Of a stretch of 64,000 bases of DNA, positions 56,715 through 64,000 are shown piece after piece. The translations under genes were made by a program, and so were the position numbers. The notes below the pieces were generated by a model. The model searched no databases and had not been told where the DNA came from. It was given only the letters and a program-made list of their open reading frames with translations. How positions within the stretch are numbered: position 1 is the first letter of the stretch; each line of letters starts with the position of its first letter. The DNA comes from Neptunomonas antarctica (GTDB lineage: Bacteria > Pseudomonadota > Gammaproteobacteria > Pseudomonadales > Balneatricaceae), in NCBI RefSeq assembly GCF_001305295.1, contig NZ_LJSI01000045.1, forward strand, positions 1 to 64,000, written 5' to 3'.

Positions 56715-59297
56715 ATGCGACCCGATACTTTTACCACAAAACTTCAGGAAGCTGTAGGCGAAGCCCAATCGTTGGCGATCGGGAAAGATCATAATGTCAT
56801 TGAGCCTATTCATTTCTTGGCCGCGTTTCTTCAGCAACAGGGCGGGTCAGTGCCACCATTGTTGGCGCAGTCAGGAGCAGCGTTACCCCAGCTTACACGC
56901 AAAATAGAAGAGGTGTTGGATCGTTTGCCGCAAGTGCAAAGTCCTGATGGTGAAATCCGTTTATCTCAGAATATGGCACGTATATTTAATCTTGCTGAGA
57001 AGTTTAGACAACAGCGAGGTGATGGCTTTGTTGCTAGCGAGCTTATTGTATTGGCTATGCTGGACGATAAAAGTGATGCGGGTAAGGTGTTACGCGATGC
57101 AGGTGTTACTAAACAATCATTAGAACAGGCGATCAATAATATGCGTGGCGGTGATAACGTTAATGATTCTAATGCGGAGAGCAGTCGTCAGGCATTAGAT
57201 AAGTATTGTATCGACCTCACGGAGCAAGCTGAACTTGGCAAGCTGGATCCGGTAATTGGTCGTGATGATGAAATCCGTCGTACGATTCAGGTTTTGCAGC
57301 GTCGTACGAAAAATAATCCGGTGTTAATTGGTGAGCCGGGTGTCGGTAAAACGGCTATTGTCGAAGGTTTGGCACAACGCATCATCAATGGCGAAGTCCC
57401 TGAAGGTTTGAAGCGTAAAAAAGTACTGTCGCTTGATATGGGTGCACTGATCGCCGGTGCTAAGTTTCGGGGTGAGTTTGAAGAGCGCCTGAAAGCTGTA
57501 TTGAATGAGCTTTCTAAACAAGAAGGGCAGGTGATTCTCTTTATTGATGAGCTGCATACCATGGTCGGCGCCGGTAAAGGTGAAGGGGCTATGGATGCGG
57601 GTAATATGCTGAAACCCGCTTTGGCGCGCGGTGAACTGCATTGTGTGGGCGCGACCACGCTGGATGAGTATCGTAAATATGTGGAGAAAGACGCTGCACT
57701 TGAACGTCGCTTCCAGAAAGTGCTGGTGGATGAGCCTACCGAAGAAGATACCATCGCTATTTTGCGCGGCTTGAAAGAGCGTTACGAGTTGCATCACAAT
57801 GTTGAAATTACAGACTCTGCGATTATCGCAGCAGCGAAATTATCGCAGCGTTATATCACTGACCGTCAGCTACCGGATAAGGCGATTGATCTGATTGACG
57901 AAGCAGGCTCTCGTATCCGTATGGAGATGGATTCTAAGCCTGAAGTCATGGATCGTCTGGAGCGAAAATTAATTCAGCTCAAGATGGAATGTGAAGCGCT
58001 GAAGAAAGAGAAAGATGACGCGGCTCGCAAGCGACGCGATGAGTTGGAAAAGACTATTGCTACGATGGAGCGCGAGTTTGCCGATCTGGATGAGGTTTGG
58101 AAAGCTGAAAAAGCAATGTTGCAGGGCTCGCAACAGGTGAAAGAAGAGCTGGATCAGGCGCGCGTAGAGATGGACAAAGCCCGTCGTATTGGTGATTTAA
58201 CCAAGATGTCTGAACTTCAGTATGGTCGTATTCCTGAACTTGAAAAGCAGTTGGCGGCGGCGAACCATGCTGAAGAGAGCGGACAGGATAGCAGTCATAA
58301 ACTGTTGCGTAATAAAGTCACCGAAGAAGAAGTCGCCGAAGTGGTCGCGCGTTGGACGGGTATCCCCGTGAGTAAAATGCTGGAAGGCGAGCGTGAGAAG
58401 CTATTGCGCATGGAAGATGCGCTGCATCATAGAGTTGTCGGTCAGAGTGAAGCCGTTATTGCGGTGTCTAATGCCGTGCGTCGTTCGCGTGCAGGCTTGT
58501 CTGATCCTAACCGCCCGAATGGTAGCTTTCTGTTTCTTGGTCCAACCGGTGTGGGTAAAACCGAGCTCTGTAAAGCGCTGGCCGATTTCCTGTTTGATAC
58601 CGAGGACTCAATGGTACGGATCGACATGTCTGAGTTCATGGAAAAGCACTCGGTGGCACGCCTGATAGGTGCACCTCCAGGTTATGTTGGTTATGAAGAA
58701 GGCGGTTATTTGACCGAAGCCGTTCGCCGTAAACCTTATTCGGTGCTATTGCTGGATGAGGTAGAAAAAGCACATCCAGATGTTTTCAATATCCTGTTGC
58801 AGGTGTTGGAAGATGGTCGCTTGACCGACGGGCAGGGGCGGACGGTTGATTTCAGAAACACCATCGTTGTTATGACATCTAACCTTGGATCGCATCTGAT
58901 ACAGAGCTTTAGTGATGACGATGATTACGATTTGATGAAAAGAGCAGTGATGGAAGAAGTAGGTTCGCATTTCCGTCCTGAAGTGATTAACCGTATTGAT
59001 GAAGTTGTGGTGTTTCATAGCTTGCGTAAAGATCAGGTGGCAGGCATTGCTAATATTCAGCTGGATCGTCTACGCCAGCGCTTGCTTGAACGTGATTTGA
59101 CGCTGACATTGACTCCAACTGCACTCGATAAACTGGTTGATGTGGGTTTTGAGCCTATTTATGGTGCGCGGCCATTGAAGCGCGCTATTCAGCAGTGGAT
59201 AGAGAATCCTTTAGCACAGGCATTATTGGCGGGAAAATATCCACCGGGTGCTGAGATAGGGGTTGATGTTGAAGCAGGGGAGTTTGTGTTCCGCTAA
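56715..59297 (+). CDS. clpB: ATP-dependent disaggregase ClpB
   Basis: An 860-residue Hsp100 chaperone that, with DnaK, resolubilises aggregates. Order: Clp N-domain (1-145), AAA+ domain 1 with Walker A GEPGVGKT, a middle coiled-coil domain (about 405-530, [19 protein letters not shown]), AAA+ domain 2 with GPTGVGKT, and a C-terminal domain. The coiled-coil separates it from ClpA and ClpC. AAGGAG lies upstream. Normal length (857 in E. coli). Confidence 0.97.
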   Translation: MRPDTFTTKLQEAVGEAQSLAIGKDHNVIEPIHFLAAFLQQQGGSVPPLLAQSGAALPQLTRKIEEVLDRLPQVQSPDGEIRLSQNMARIFNLAEKFRQQRGDGFVASELIVLAMLDDKSDAGKVLRDAGVTKQSLEQAINNMRGGDNVNDSNAESSRQALDKYCIDLTEQAELGKLDPVIGRDDEIRRTIQVLQRRTKNNPVLIGEPGVGKTAIVEGLAQRIINGEVPEGLKRKKVLSLDMGALIAGAKFRGEFEERLKAVLNELSKQEGQVILFIDELHTMVGAGKGEGAMDAGNMLKPALARGELHCVGATTLDEYRKYVEKDAALERRFQKVLVDEPTEEDTIAILRGLKERYELHHNVEITDSAIIAAAKLSQRYITDRQLPDKAIDLIDEAGSRIRMEMDSKPEVMDRLERKLIQLKMECEALKKEKDDAARKRRDELEKTIATMEREFADLDEVWKAEKAMLQGSQQVKEELDQARVEMDKARRIGDLTKMSELQYGRIPELEKQLAAANHAEESGQDSSHKLLRNKVTEEEVAEVVARWTGIPVSKMLEGEREKLLRMEDALHHRVVGQSEAVIAVSNAVRRSRAGLSDPNRPNGSFLFLGPTGVGKTELCKALADFLFDTEDSMVRIDMSEFMEKHSVARLIGAPPGYVGYEEGGYLTEAVRRKPYSVLLLDEVEKAHPDVFNILLQVLEDGRLTDGQGRTVDFRNTIVVMTSNLGSHLIQSFSDDDDYDLMKRAVMEEVGSHFRPEVINRIDEVVVFHSLRKDQVAGIANIQLDRLRQRLLERDLTLTLTPTALDKLVDVGFEPIYGARPLKRAIQQWIENPLAQALLAGKYPPGAEIGVDVEAGEFVFR

Positions 59298-59350
59298 GCT
59301 CTCGATATAAAACTAAAATGTTGGCGTAGAAACGTTCGTCCTCAGTGATC

Positions 59351-59376
59351 AGCCCACTACTCTGGTGGGCTTTTTT
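59351..59376 (+). terminator. Intrinsic terminator after clpB
   Basis: AGCCCAC (59351-59357), 7-base loop, GTGGGCT (59365-59371) and a T-run, 53 bases after the clpB stop. Confidence 0.9.
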
Positions 59377-59497
59377 GTGCCCGAAAATCGCTAAACACTG
59401 GAAAATATACGCTTTTTAGCCTACTTTGATGATAGTTAATGGGCCATCATCCGGTACTTTGCCGTTGAGTTGATAGACTGGTTTTAGAGAGCAGTGA

Positions 59498-60277
59498 ATG
59501 AAAAATATGAAAGTGTTAATCGTTGATGATGCTAAGTTTATTTGTGAGCTTGTCACAAAAATTGTGAGTGAAGCGTTTCCTGCATCTACAGTTAAAGCAG
59601 CGTTTAATGGTGAAGAGGCAAGGGTTTTGCTGACATCAGAAGCATTCGATATCATTCTCTGCGATTGGGAAATGCCCAAAATGAGTGGTCTGGAAGTACT
59701 TAAATGGACACGCGCACAACCACAATACAAAACGGTGCCATTCGTCATGGTTACCAGTCGTGGAGAGCGTGAATATGTACTCAAAGCAATCCATGCAGGC
59801 GTGAATGATTATCTGGGTAAGCCTTTTACGAAAGAGCAGCTTGTGCAGAAAATGAATAAAGTGCTGGGCACAGCACAGGCTCCAGATGCGGCCAAGCAGG
59901 CGAAGGCCGCTAAAATGATGGAGCAAGATAAAGAGAAAGTGGAATCCATTTCTAAAAACGTACCTAAGCCTAAAGGGATGGCTCATCTGCGCGTACATGA
60001 TCAGGTGTTTAAGTGCGCCATTAAAGATATGAGTTTAAAAGATGTGCTGGTGGTGGTTAAGAATGAAGGCAAGTTTCCTCAGGTACTGGATCAGGCTGTA
60101 ATCGATATCGAACAGTTATCGGGAGACAGTGTAGCGCGAGTGAATGGTTTTATACAGATGGTGCAGGCGGCTGAAGCGCATATCAATTCTGCTTTTATTA
60201 ATATCAGGGTCACCCTGGTAGATGATGACCCTGATAAAATGGCACACTTATCTAAATATATCGCCAGCGTCCGTTAA
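59498..60277 (+). CDS. Response regulator with CheY-like receiver and unusual C-terminal domain
   Basis: A 259-residue protein. The receiver (about 1-125) has the acidic pair D10-D11, phosphoacceptor D56 (LCDWEMPKMSGLEV) and the GKPF lysine near 108. A charged, Lys/Ala-rich linker (about 126-160) leads to a C-terminal domain of about 100 residues with DMSLKD, vaguely like the DxSxxG of PilZ but without an RxxxR, so it probably does not bind c-di-GMP in the usual way. No DNA-binding motif seen. No kinase gene is adjacent. Output role unknown. Confidence 0.82.
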   Translation: MKNMKVLIVDDAKFICELVTKIVSEAFPASTVKAAFNGEEARVLLTSEAFDIILCDWEMPKMSGLEVLKWTRAQPQYKTVPFVMVTSRGEREYVLKAIHAGVNDYLGKPFTKEQLVQKMNKVLGTAQAPDAAKQAKAAKMMEQDKEKVESISKNVPKPKGMAHLRVHDQVFKCAIKDMSLKDVLVVVKNEGKFPQVLDQAVIDIEQLSGDSVARVNGFIQMVQAAEAHINSAFINIRVTLVDDDPDKMAHLSKYIASVR

Positions 60278-60298
60278 CTCCGATAGGTTGCTAAGCAG

Positions 60299-61297
60299 TT
60301 AGGCTGAATAGTAGCTTTTATACCATTCAATAAAGCGACGGACACCCTCTTCAATCGGTGTGGCCGGTGTAAACCCTGTGGCTTCACTGAGTGCATCGAT
60401 ATCTGCAAACGTTTCTACTACGTCACCCGCTTGCATAGGTAAATATTCTTTAACAGCGGTGGCACCTAATGACGTTTCAATCTGCTGGATAAAGTATTCA
60501 AGTTCAACTGGCTGGTTATTCCCGATATTAAAGATCTTATAAGGTGCAGCGCTTTCGTCTGTTTTTCCGTTCCAGTTTGCATTGGGCTGAGGAATAATAT
60601 TCTGGATGCGTACAATGCCTTCAACAATATCATCAATATAGGTGAAGTCGCGGCGCATTTTTCCGTAGTTGAATACCTTGATGGGCTTGCCTTCGGAGAT
60701 GGCACTTGCGAATAGCATCGGAGCCATATCCGGACGTCCCCATGGGCCGTAAACGGTGAAGAATCTTAAGCCGGTTGTCGGAATGCTATAGAGATGAGAA
60801 TAACTATGAGCCATCAGCTCATTACTCTTTTTAGTCGCAGCATAGAGTGACGCAGGATGGTCGACGCCGTCTGTGGTTGAAAACGGGATTTTGGTATTAG
60901 TACCGTAGACCGAACTGGAAGACGCGTAGATGAGATGTTCGATATTAAAATGACGGCAAGCTTCCAGAATCACCAACATACCCAGTAAATTGGAACTGGC
61001 ATAATCAAACGGCTGATTTATTGAATGTCTTACGCCTGCTTGTGCGCCCAGATGAATGACGCGCTGAATAGCTTCATCTGCGAAAATCTTATCTACACCT
61101 TCTTTATCGGCCAGATCGCATTTGTAGAATGTAAACTCAGAGTAGGGTTTTAGTAACTCAAGACGATCGAGTTTGAGTTGTGGATCGTAGTAATCGTTGA
61201 GATTATCCAGCCCCACAACATGATGCCCCTCTTTTAGCAGGCGTTGCGCTACATGAAAACCGATAAATCCTGCTGCACCCGTCACTAGAAAACGCAT
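60299..61297 (-). CDS. UDP-glucuronate 4-epimerase-like NAD-dependent epimerase
   Basis: A 332-residue extended short-chain dehydrogenase. NAD-binding TGAAGFIG (6-13), catalytic Ser in YASSSSVYG (124-131) and Y152-x3-K156 (YAATK). DNLNDYYDPQLK and GPWGRPDMAPMLFASA are typical of the CapI/WbnF/LspL group that interconverts UDP-glucuronate and UDP-galacturonate for surface polysaccharide. Convergent with the response regulator, 21 bases apart. The upstream PAP2 gene is on the same strand. Confidence 0.87.
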   Translation of the reverse strand: MRFLVTGAAGFIGFHVAQRLLKEGHHVVGLDNLNDYYDPQLKLDRLELLKPYSEFTFYKCDLADKEGVDKIFADEAIQRVIHLGAQAGVRHSINQPFDYASSNLLGMLVILEACRHFNIEHLIYASSSSVYGTNTKIPFSTTDGVDHPASLYAATKKSNELMAHSYSHLYSIPTTGLRFFTVYGPWGRPDMAPMLFASAISEGKPIKVFNYGKMRRDFTYIDDIVEGIVRIQNIIPQPNANWNGKTDESAAPYKIFNIGNNQPVELEYFIQQIETSLGATAVKEYLPMQAGDVVETFADIDALSEATGFTPATPIEEGVRRFIEWYKSYYSA

Positions 61298-61325
61298 CTG
61301 CCTACTCCTTTGTTGAATTATTAAC

Positions 61326-61394
61326 CTTAAGCTTTTCGCCTACATTCTTAAACTTTAAATGCCGAGCTTTAATCCTTTCATTCTAAAGCTTAAG
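61326..61394 (-). other. Long-range inverted repeat between PAP2 and epimerase genes
   Basis: CTTAAGCTTT (61326-61335) and AAAGCTTAAG (61385-61394) are perfect 10-base complements. A third element, AGCTTTA (61365-61371), can pair with TAAAGCT at 61384-61390, so two mutually exclusive stems are possible. The 61385-61394 arm overlaps the stop codon of the PAP2 gene. No T-run follows on either strand. Confidence 0.55.
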
Positions 61395-62249
61395 AGTAGG
61401 GATTAGTTGATGCTTAGTCAGCTGATGATAAAGATAACTCAAACTCAGCGCGGCTGCGGTTACAGCAAAAAGCCAGGTATGAGGAAAGCCTCCATCATAG
61501 TTAATCAGTGTCACGGCGCATCCCGTAAGGATGATAAGCATGCTCAGATAAAAGCCTCCCGTGAATACATGAATCCAACGGTCACATAGCTTTAATCCGG
61601 CCCAGGCTGAGAAAAGGCCGCCAGCGGCACCCATACATACATCGGCTGGCCAATGAACCCCTACGGCGACACGTGACCAACCTATAAAAAAGGCAGCAAT
61701 AAGAATCAAAAATTGTATGGCTATATTTGTGGTTAAGCGTGTTAATAAGCCGGCGGCGGCAAACGCCGTTAACGTGTGGCCTGAGGGCATACTTTTTTTA
61801 CTGATACTGGAGCCGATCAGCTGAAAACTGCCGGGGTCTAGTATGCCTGGTGGACGTGGTGTAGCCAGCCAGGGTTTAATACCATGTGTGATTAATGTGC
61901 CTACAATCGCTGCAATCAATAGTGCTAACAACAGGTGCGGATAACGGTAAGCAAATAGCAGTGCCAGAGTCATCACAACCAGTGTATCGCCCATGAATGA
62001 AAGGTGTTCCCAAATAACAGGAGGGAGCATCAGGCTCAGTAATTGCGTTTGATGGAAGCCGGTTTGTAAGCCGTTAATCAACAGCAGCGTGGTACCAAGA
62101 AAAACAGCCAAAACCGCAATGATCAGCAATAGCTTGTCTGACGCTTGTGCTCCCGGCCATGTCGATTGTGCTGCACTGACATGCTGTTGGAAGGTGCATT
62201 GTCTGGGTGTATAGCGTAGCCCCAGAAAGCGCTGGGTAGTATTATTCAT
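61383..62249 (-). CDS. PAP2-superfamily membrane phosphatase
   Basis: A 288-residue integral membrane protein with about six helices and the three acid phosphatase motifs: K125-x6-R132-P133, PSGH (155-158), and S192-R193-x5-H199. Possible substrates are undecaprenyl diphosphate, phosphatidylglycerophosphate or lipid A phosphate. It lies between the ArnT-like gene and the epimerase. A Fur-like site lies just upstream. The start has no good ribosome site. Confidence 0.86.
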   Translation of the reverse strand: MNNTTQRFLGLRYTPRQCTFQQHVSAAQSTWPGAQASDKLLLIIAVLAVFLGTTLLLINGLQTGFHQTQLLSLMLPPVIWEHLSFMGDTLVVMTLALLFAYRYPHLLLALLIAAIVGTLITHGIKPWLATPRPPGILDPGSFQLIGSSISKKSMPSGHTLTAFAAAGLLTRLTTNIAIQFLILIAAFFIGWSRVAVGVHWPADVCMGAAGGLFSAWAGLKLCDRWIHVFTGGFYLSMLIILTGCAVTLINYDGGFPHTWLFAVTAAALSLSYLYHQLTKHQLIPTLKL

Positions 62250-62268
62250 ATTGGCATTGACTCATAGA

Positions 62269-62287
62269 AATGATGATTATCATAAGG
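62269..62287 (-). promoter_or_regulatory. Fur-like palindrome before the PAP2 gene
   Basis: The central 11 bases, ATGATAATCAT on the minus strand (62273-62283), equal the core of the Fur consensus exactly; the flanks match poorly, giving 14 of 19. It lies 20-38 bases upstream of the PAP2 start codon. Could be a Fur site or a chance A/T palindrome. Confidence 0.4.
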
Positions 62288-62339
62288 GTGCTTGCTCCAT
62301 AAAAGCATAGATTGCATAAAGACGTCGGCTTTACAGAGA

Positions 62340-63905
62340 TTATTCATACGAATACAGAGCAACCCCCCCTTTAGCATAAATCCGGATGGGTTTTACCGTA
62401 GGATCAAGTTTTAACAGATCTTCCTGACTGTCAATACGGGTAAAGACCAGCTCTCCGCGTTTAGGTTCTCTGCGGGGAACAATCGCTTCTCTATACACCG
62501 AAAAGCTCGGCATGTTGATGCCGTAGGTCACCACGGGTCCACCGATTTTCTTAGCGAGTTGTGCGGCTTCCCTTACAGGTTCCTGTTGCGCCTCGCCAAA
62601 TAAGGGCAGTAGTAAAAAGTTAAACAGCAACATGCTGCCAGCTGCTCCCACGAGCAGCCGAGAGGGGTAGTCGGTTTTTCTGAACAGATATAATCCTGCA
62701 ATGAGCAAAAGCCCTAGCAGCGTCAGCGCTTGGAAAACTCCGTTGTATTCTTGAGTAGCGAGTTCAAGAACCGCTTTGTCAAAAGGTTTATGCGATTGCT
62801 CAGCCGCATAACCAAAGAATAGCGGTAGCAGGCTGACCAACAGGATAGTGAGTGCGGGTGCCAGTAATGACCAGAAGCCGGCATTGAGCAGATGCCGCGT
62901 CATAAGAAACAATATCGGCGTTACGCCATAAAGAATGTAATGAGGTAGCTGTGTTTTGGAGAACGAGAAAATCGCTAATACCAAAATAAACCACGTCAGT
63001 AAGTACAGTTCAAGCCCTGTGGGTTTTTGTTTAAACAACGACTTAATGACAGGAACGATGAGTCCTGTAAAGGGTGTCAGTAACAAGGGTAATAGCATTA
63101 AATAATAAAACGGGTTACCGCCGTGGCTTTCCATGGTGCTACTGAAGCGATCAATGTTGTGTTTCAGGTAGAAGCCTTTAAAAAATTCCCAGCCCTGATC
63201 CATATACACCGCCACATGCCAGGGAAGTACAATCATGACAAAAGTGATCAGGCTGATCGGATGGAAAATGGCTTTTAACCAGTCTTTAAAACGGCCTTCA
63301 GAAGCAAATAATACCAAGCTGGCAGCCAGTGGAAGTGCGCATGCAATGGGACCTTTGGTGAGAAAACCTAATCCCAGCCAGATACCAATACGTAGCAAGG
63401 TTCCCTTATCGGCACGCTGATAGTAACGATAGATATCGAAAAATGCCGCACACATCAGGAAATTAAGCAGTGCGTCGGCAATGGCTGCTTTAAAAATAAT
63501 GCTGGCCAGTGGTAATGAAGCCAGTAGCCAGACCATAAGCCGGGCTTCGGTTTCATTTCTTTGTTCTTTAACGAAGCCATAGCTGATCCAAATCCAGGCC
63601 AATGCTGCCAGGCAGGAAGGTAATCGCAAACTCAGCGTGCTCAAACCGAAATTGGTGACGCTAAGGGCTTGTAACCAGTAAATCAGGATGGGCTTGTCGT
63701 GACGAGGCACGCCGTTCATATACGTTGAGATCCAGTTGCCGGTCTCAATCATTTCGCGAGTGGCGGTCGTAAATGCGCCTTCATCCAGATCGAACAGCGG
63801 CAACCAGGCGGCATAACCAAAGGTGCTGACTAAGGCCAGCAGAATCAATACAGGAGACGATAGCAGGAGCTTCATAAGCCCCTGCTGCGGGAGCGTGTTA
63901 CTCAC
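62340..63905 (-). CDS. ArnT/PMT-family membrane glycosyltransferase
   Basis: A 521-residue polytopic protein (about 11-12 helices) of glycosyltransferase family 39/83 type. The N-terminal periplasmic loop has DLDEGAFTTATREM (39-52), with the acidic pair expected to bind the metal or lipid-linked donor, and NGVPRHDKPILIYW (64-77). ArnT adds aminoarabinose to lipid A; others of this family modify lipid A, O-antigen or proteins with other sugars. No arnA, arnB or other aminoarabinose genes are in the window, so the sugar is unknown. The GTG start at 63905 overlaps the end of the upstream gene by 8 bases. Confidence 0.85.
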   Translation of the reverse strand: MSNTLPQQGLMKLLLSSPVLILLALVSTFGYAAWLPLFDLDEGAFTTATREMIETGNWISTYMNGVPRHDKPILIYWLQALSVTNFGLSTLSLRLPSCLAALAWIWISYGFVKEQRNETEARLMVWLLASLPLASIIFKAAIADALLNFLMCAAFFDIYRYYQRADKGTLLRIGIWLGLGFLTKGPIACALPLAASLVLFASEGRFKDWLKAIFHPISLITFVMIVLPWHVAVYMDQGWEFFKGFYLKHNIDRFSSTMESHGGNPFYYLMLLPLLLTPFTGLIVPVIKSLFKQKPTGLELYLLTWFILVLAIFSFSKTQLPHYILYGVTPILFLMTRHLLNAGFWSLLAPALTILLVSLLPLFFGYAAEQSHKPFDKAVLELATQEYNGVFQALTLLGLLLIAGLYLFRKTDYPSRLLVGAAGSMLLFNFLLLPLFGEAQQEPVREAAQLAKKIGGPVVTYGINMPSFSVYREAIVPRREPKRGELVFTRIDSQEDLLKLDPTVKPIRIYAKGGVALYSYE

Positions 63906-63999
63906 ACCAGCCCCTTTGTGTTGGTTGGTTGGCTGATGGTCGCACCGGCATTTTTGCGTGTGCGGTACTACGGGTGAGTATTTCAGCTAAAACACCGGT
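63898..63999 (-). CDS. C-terminal end of a probable glycosyltransferase (partial)
   Basis: An open frame from the window edge ends in TAA at 63898-63900 and overlaps the ArnT-like start by 8 bases. It reads TGVLAEILTRSTAHAKMPV and then a polar tail. The GVLAEILTR-type segment resembles the end of the last membrane helix in family 2 dolichol-phosphate-type glycosyltransferases, which commonly supply the lipid-linked sugar to ArnT-like enzymes. With 33 residues this is a tentative call. Confidence 0.4.
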   Translation of the reverse strand, partial: TGVLAEILTRSTAHAKMPVRPSANQPTQRGWCE

Positions 64000-64000
64000 G

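Noticed and set aside
57287-57797. Two overlapping minus-strand frames of about 155 residues inside clpB
   Set aside because: Both lie opposite the first AAA+ domain of ClpB, and they overlap each other in different frames.
61326-61362. CTTAAG and CTTAAA/TTTAAA motifs as further PmrA/QseB boxes
   Set aside because: Half-sites are not spaced at 11 bases; they are better explained as arms of the inverted repeat.

Overview
The window (about 47% G+C by eye) is a chromosomal segment of a gammaproteobacterium. It carries the complete S10-spc-alpha ribosomal protein supercluster in the gammaproteobacterial order, a convergent uvrA with divergent ssb, the FabA/FabB pair for anaerobic unsaturated fatty acid synthesis, kbl-tdh, and a Pseudomonas-like minor pilin cluster next to thiO. 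The mixture fits a marine Oceanospirillales/Pseudomonadales-type bacterium. That placement is an inference from gene content; no rRNA or marker alignment was possible. I see no tRNA or rRNA gene, CRISPR array, insertion sequence, integrase or attachment site.

Layout. 1-14040: the end of tuf, then rpsJ to rplQ, all on the plus strand, with secY, rpmJ and rpoA in their usual places. The S10 and alpha parts have good sigma70 promoters, and several conspicuous RNA hairpins sit between genes, including a terminator-like one between rplN and rplX. 14055-17622: uvrA (minus) and ssb (plus). 17777-21966: an RmlD-like reductase that lacks the SDR tyrosine, a SirB2-like membrane protein, two acyltransferases and moaC-moaD. 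21978-25131: fabB, fabA and ispB on the minus strand. 25225-28464: rplU-rpmA-obgE-proB. 28480-35440: rpsT (minus), then murJ, ribF, ileS, lspA and fkpB.

35672-43906 holds a type IV pilus tip/minor pilin cluster (FimT/FimU-like, PilV, PilW, PilX, PilY1, PilY2-like, PilE, a second FimT-like) followed by thiO; ispH, often the gene after fkpB, is not here. 43952-47703: nadE and bamD on the minus strand, rluD and pgeF on the plus strand. 48009-50939: a PmrA/QseB-type response regulator, its QseC-like kinase, a small secreted PepSY-like protein and a b-type cytochrome. Direct repeats of the PmrA/QseB type occur in front of the regulator and again, with one mismatch, in front of the PepSY-like gene, which suggests an autoregulated four-gene circuit.

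51358-59376: kbl-tdh, a convergent XRE-cupin regulator whose 3' end contains what looks like the tdh terminator, feoAB behind a Fur-like site, and clpB behind a sigma32 promoter. 59498-64000: a CheY-like regulator with an unusual C-terminal domain, then, on the minus strand, a lipid/glycan group: the tail of a probable glycosyltransferase, an ArnT-like glycosyltransferase, a PAP2 phosphatase and a UDP-glucuronate-epimerase-like enzyme.

Most of the window is housekeeping. The parts that most deserve a second look are the PmrAB/QseBC-like circuit, the intergenic RNA structures in the ribosomal cluster and between the PAP2 and epimerase genes, the terminator inside the XRE gene, and the RmlD-like protein without its catalytic tyrosine.
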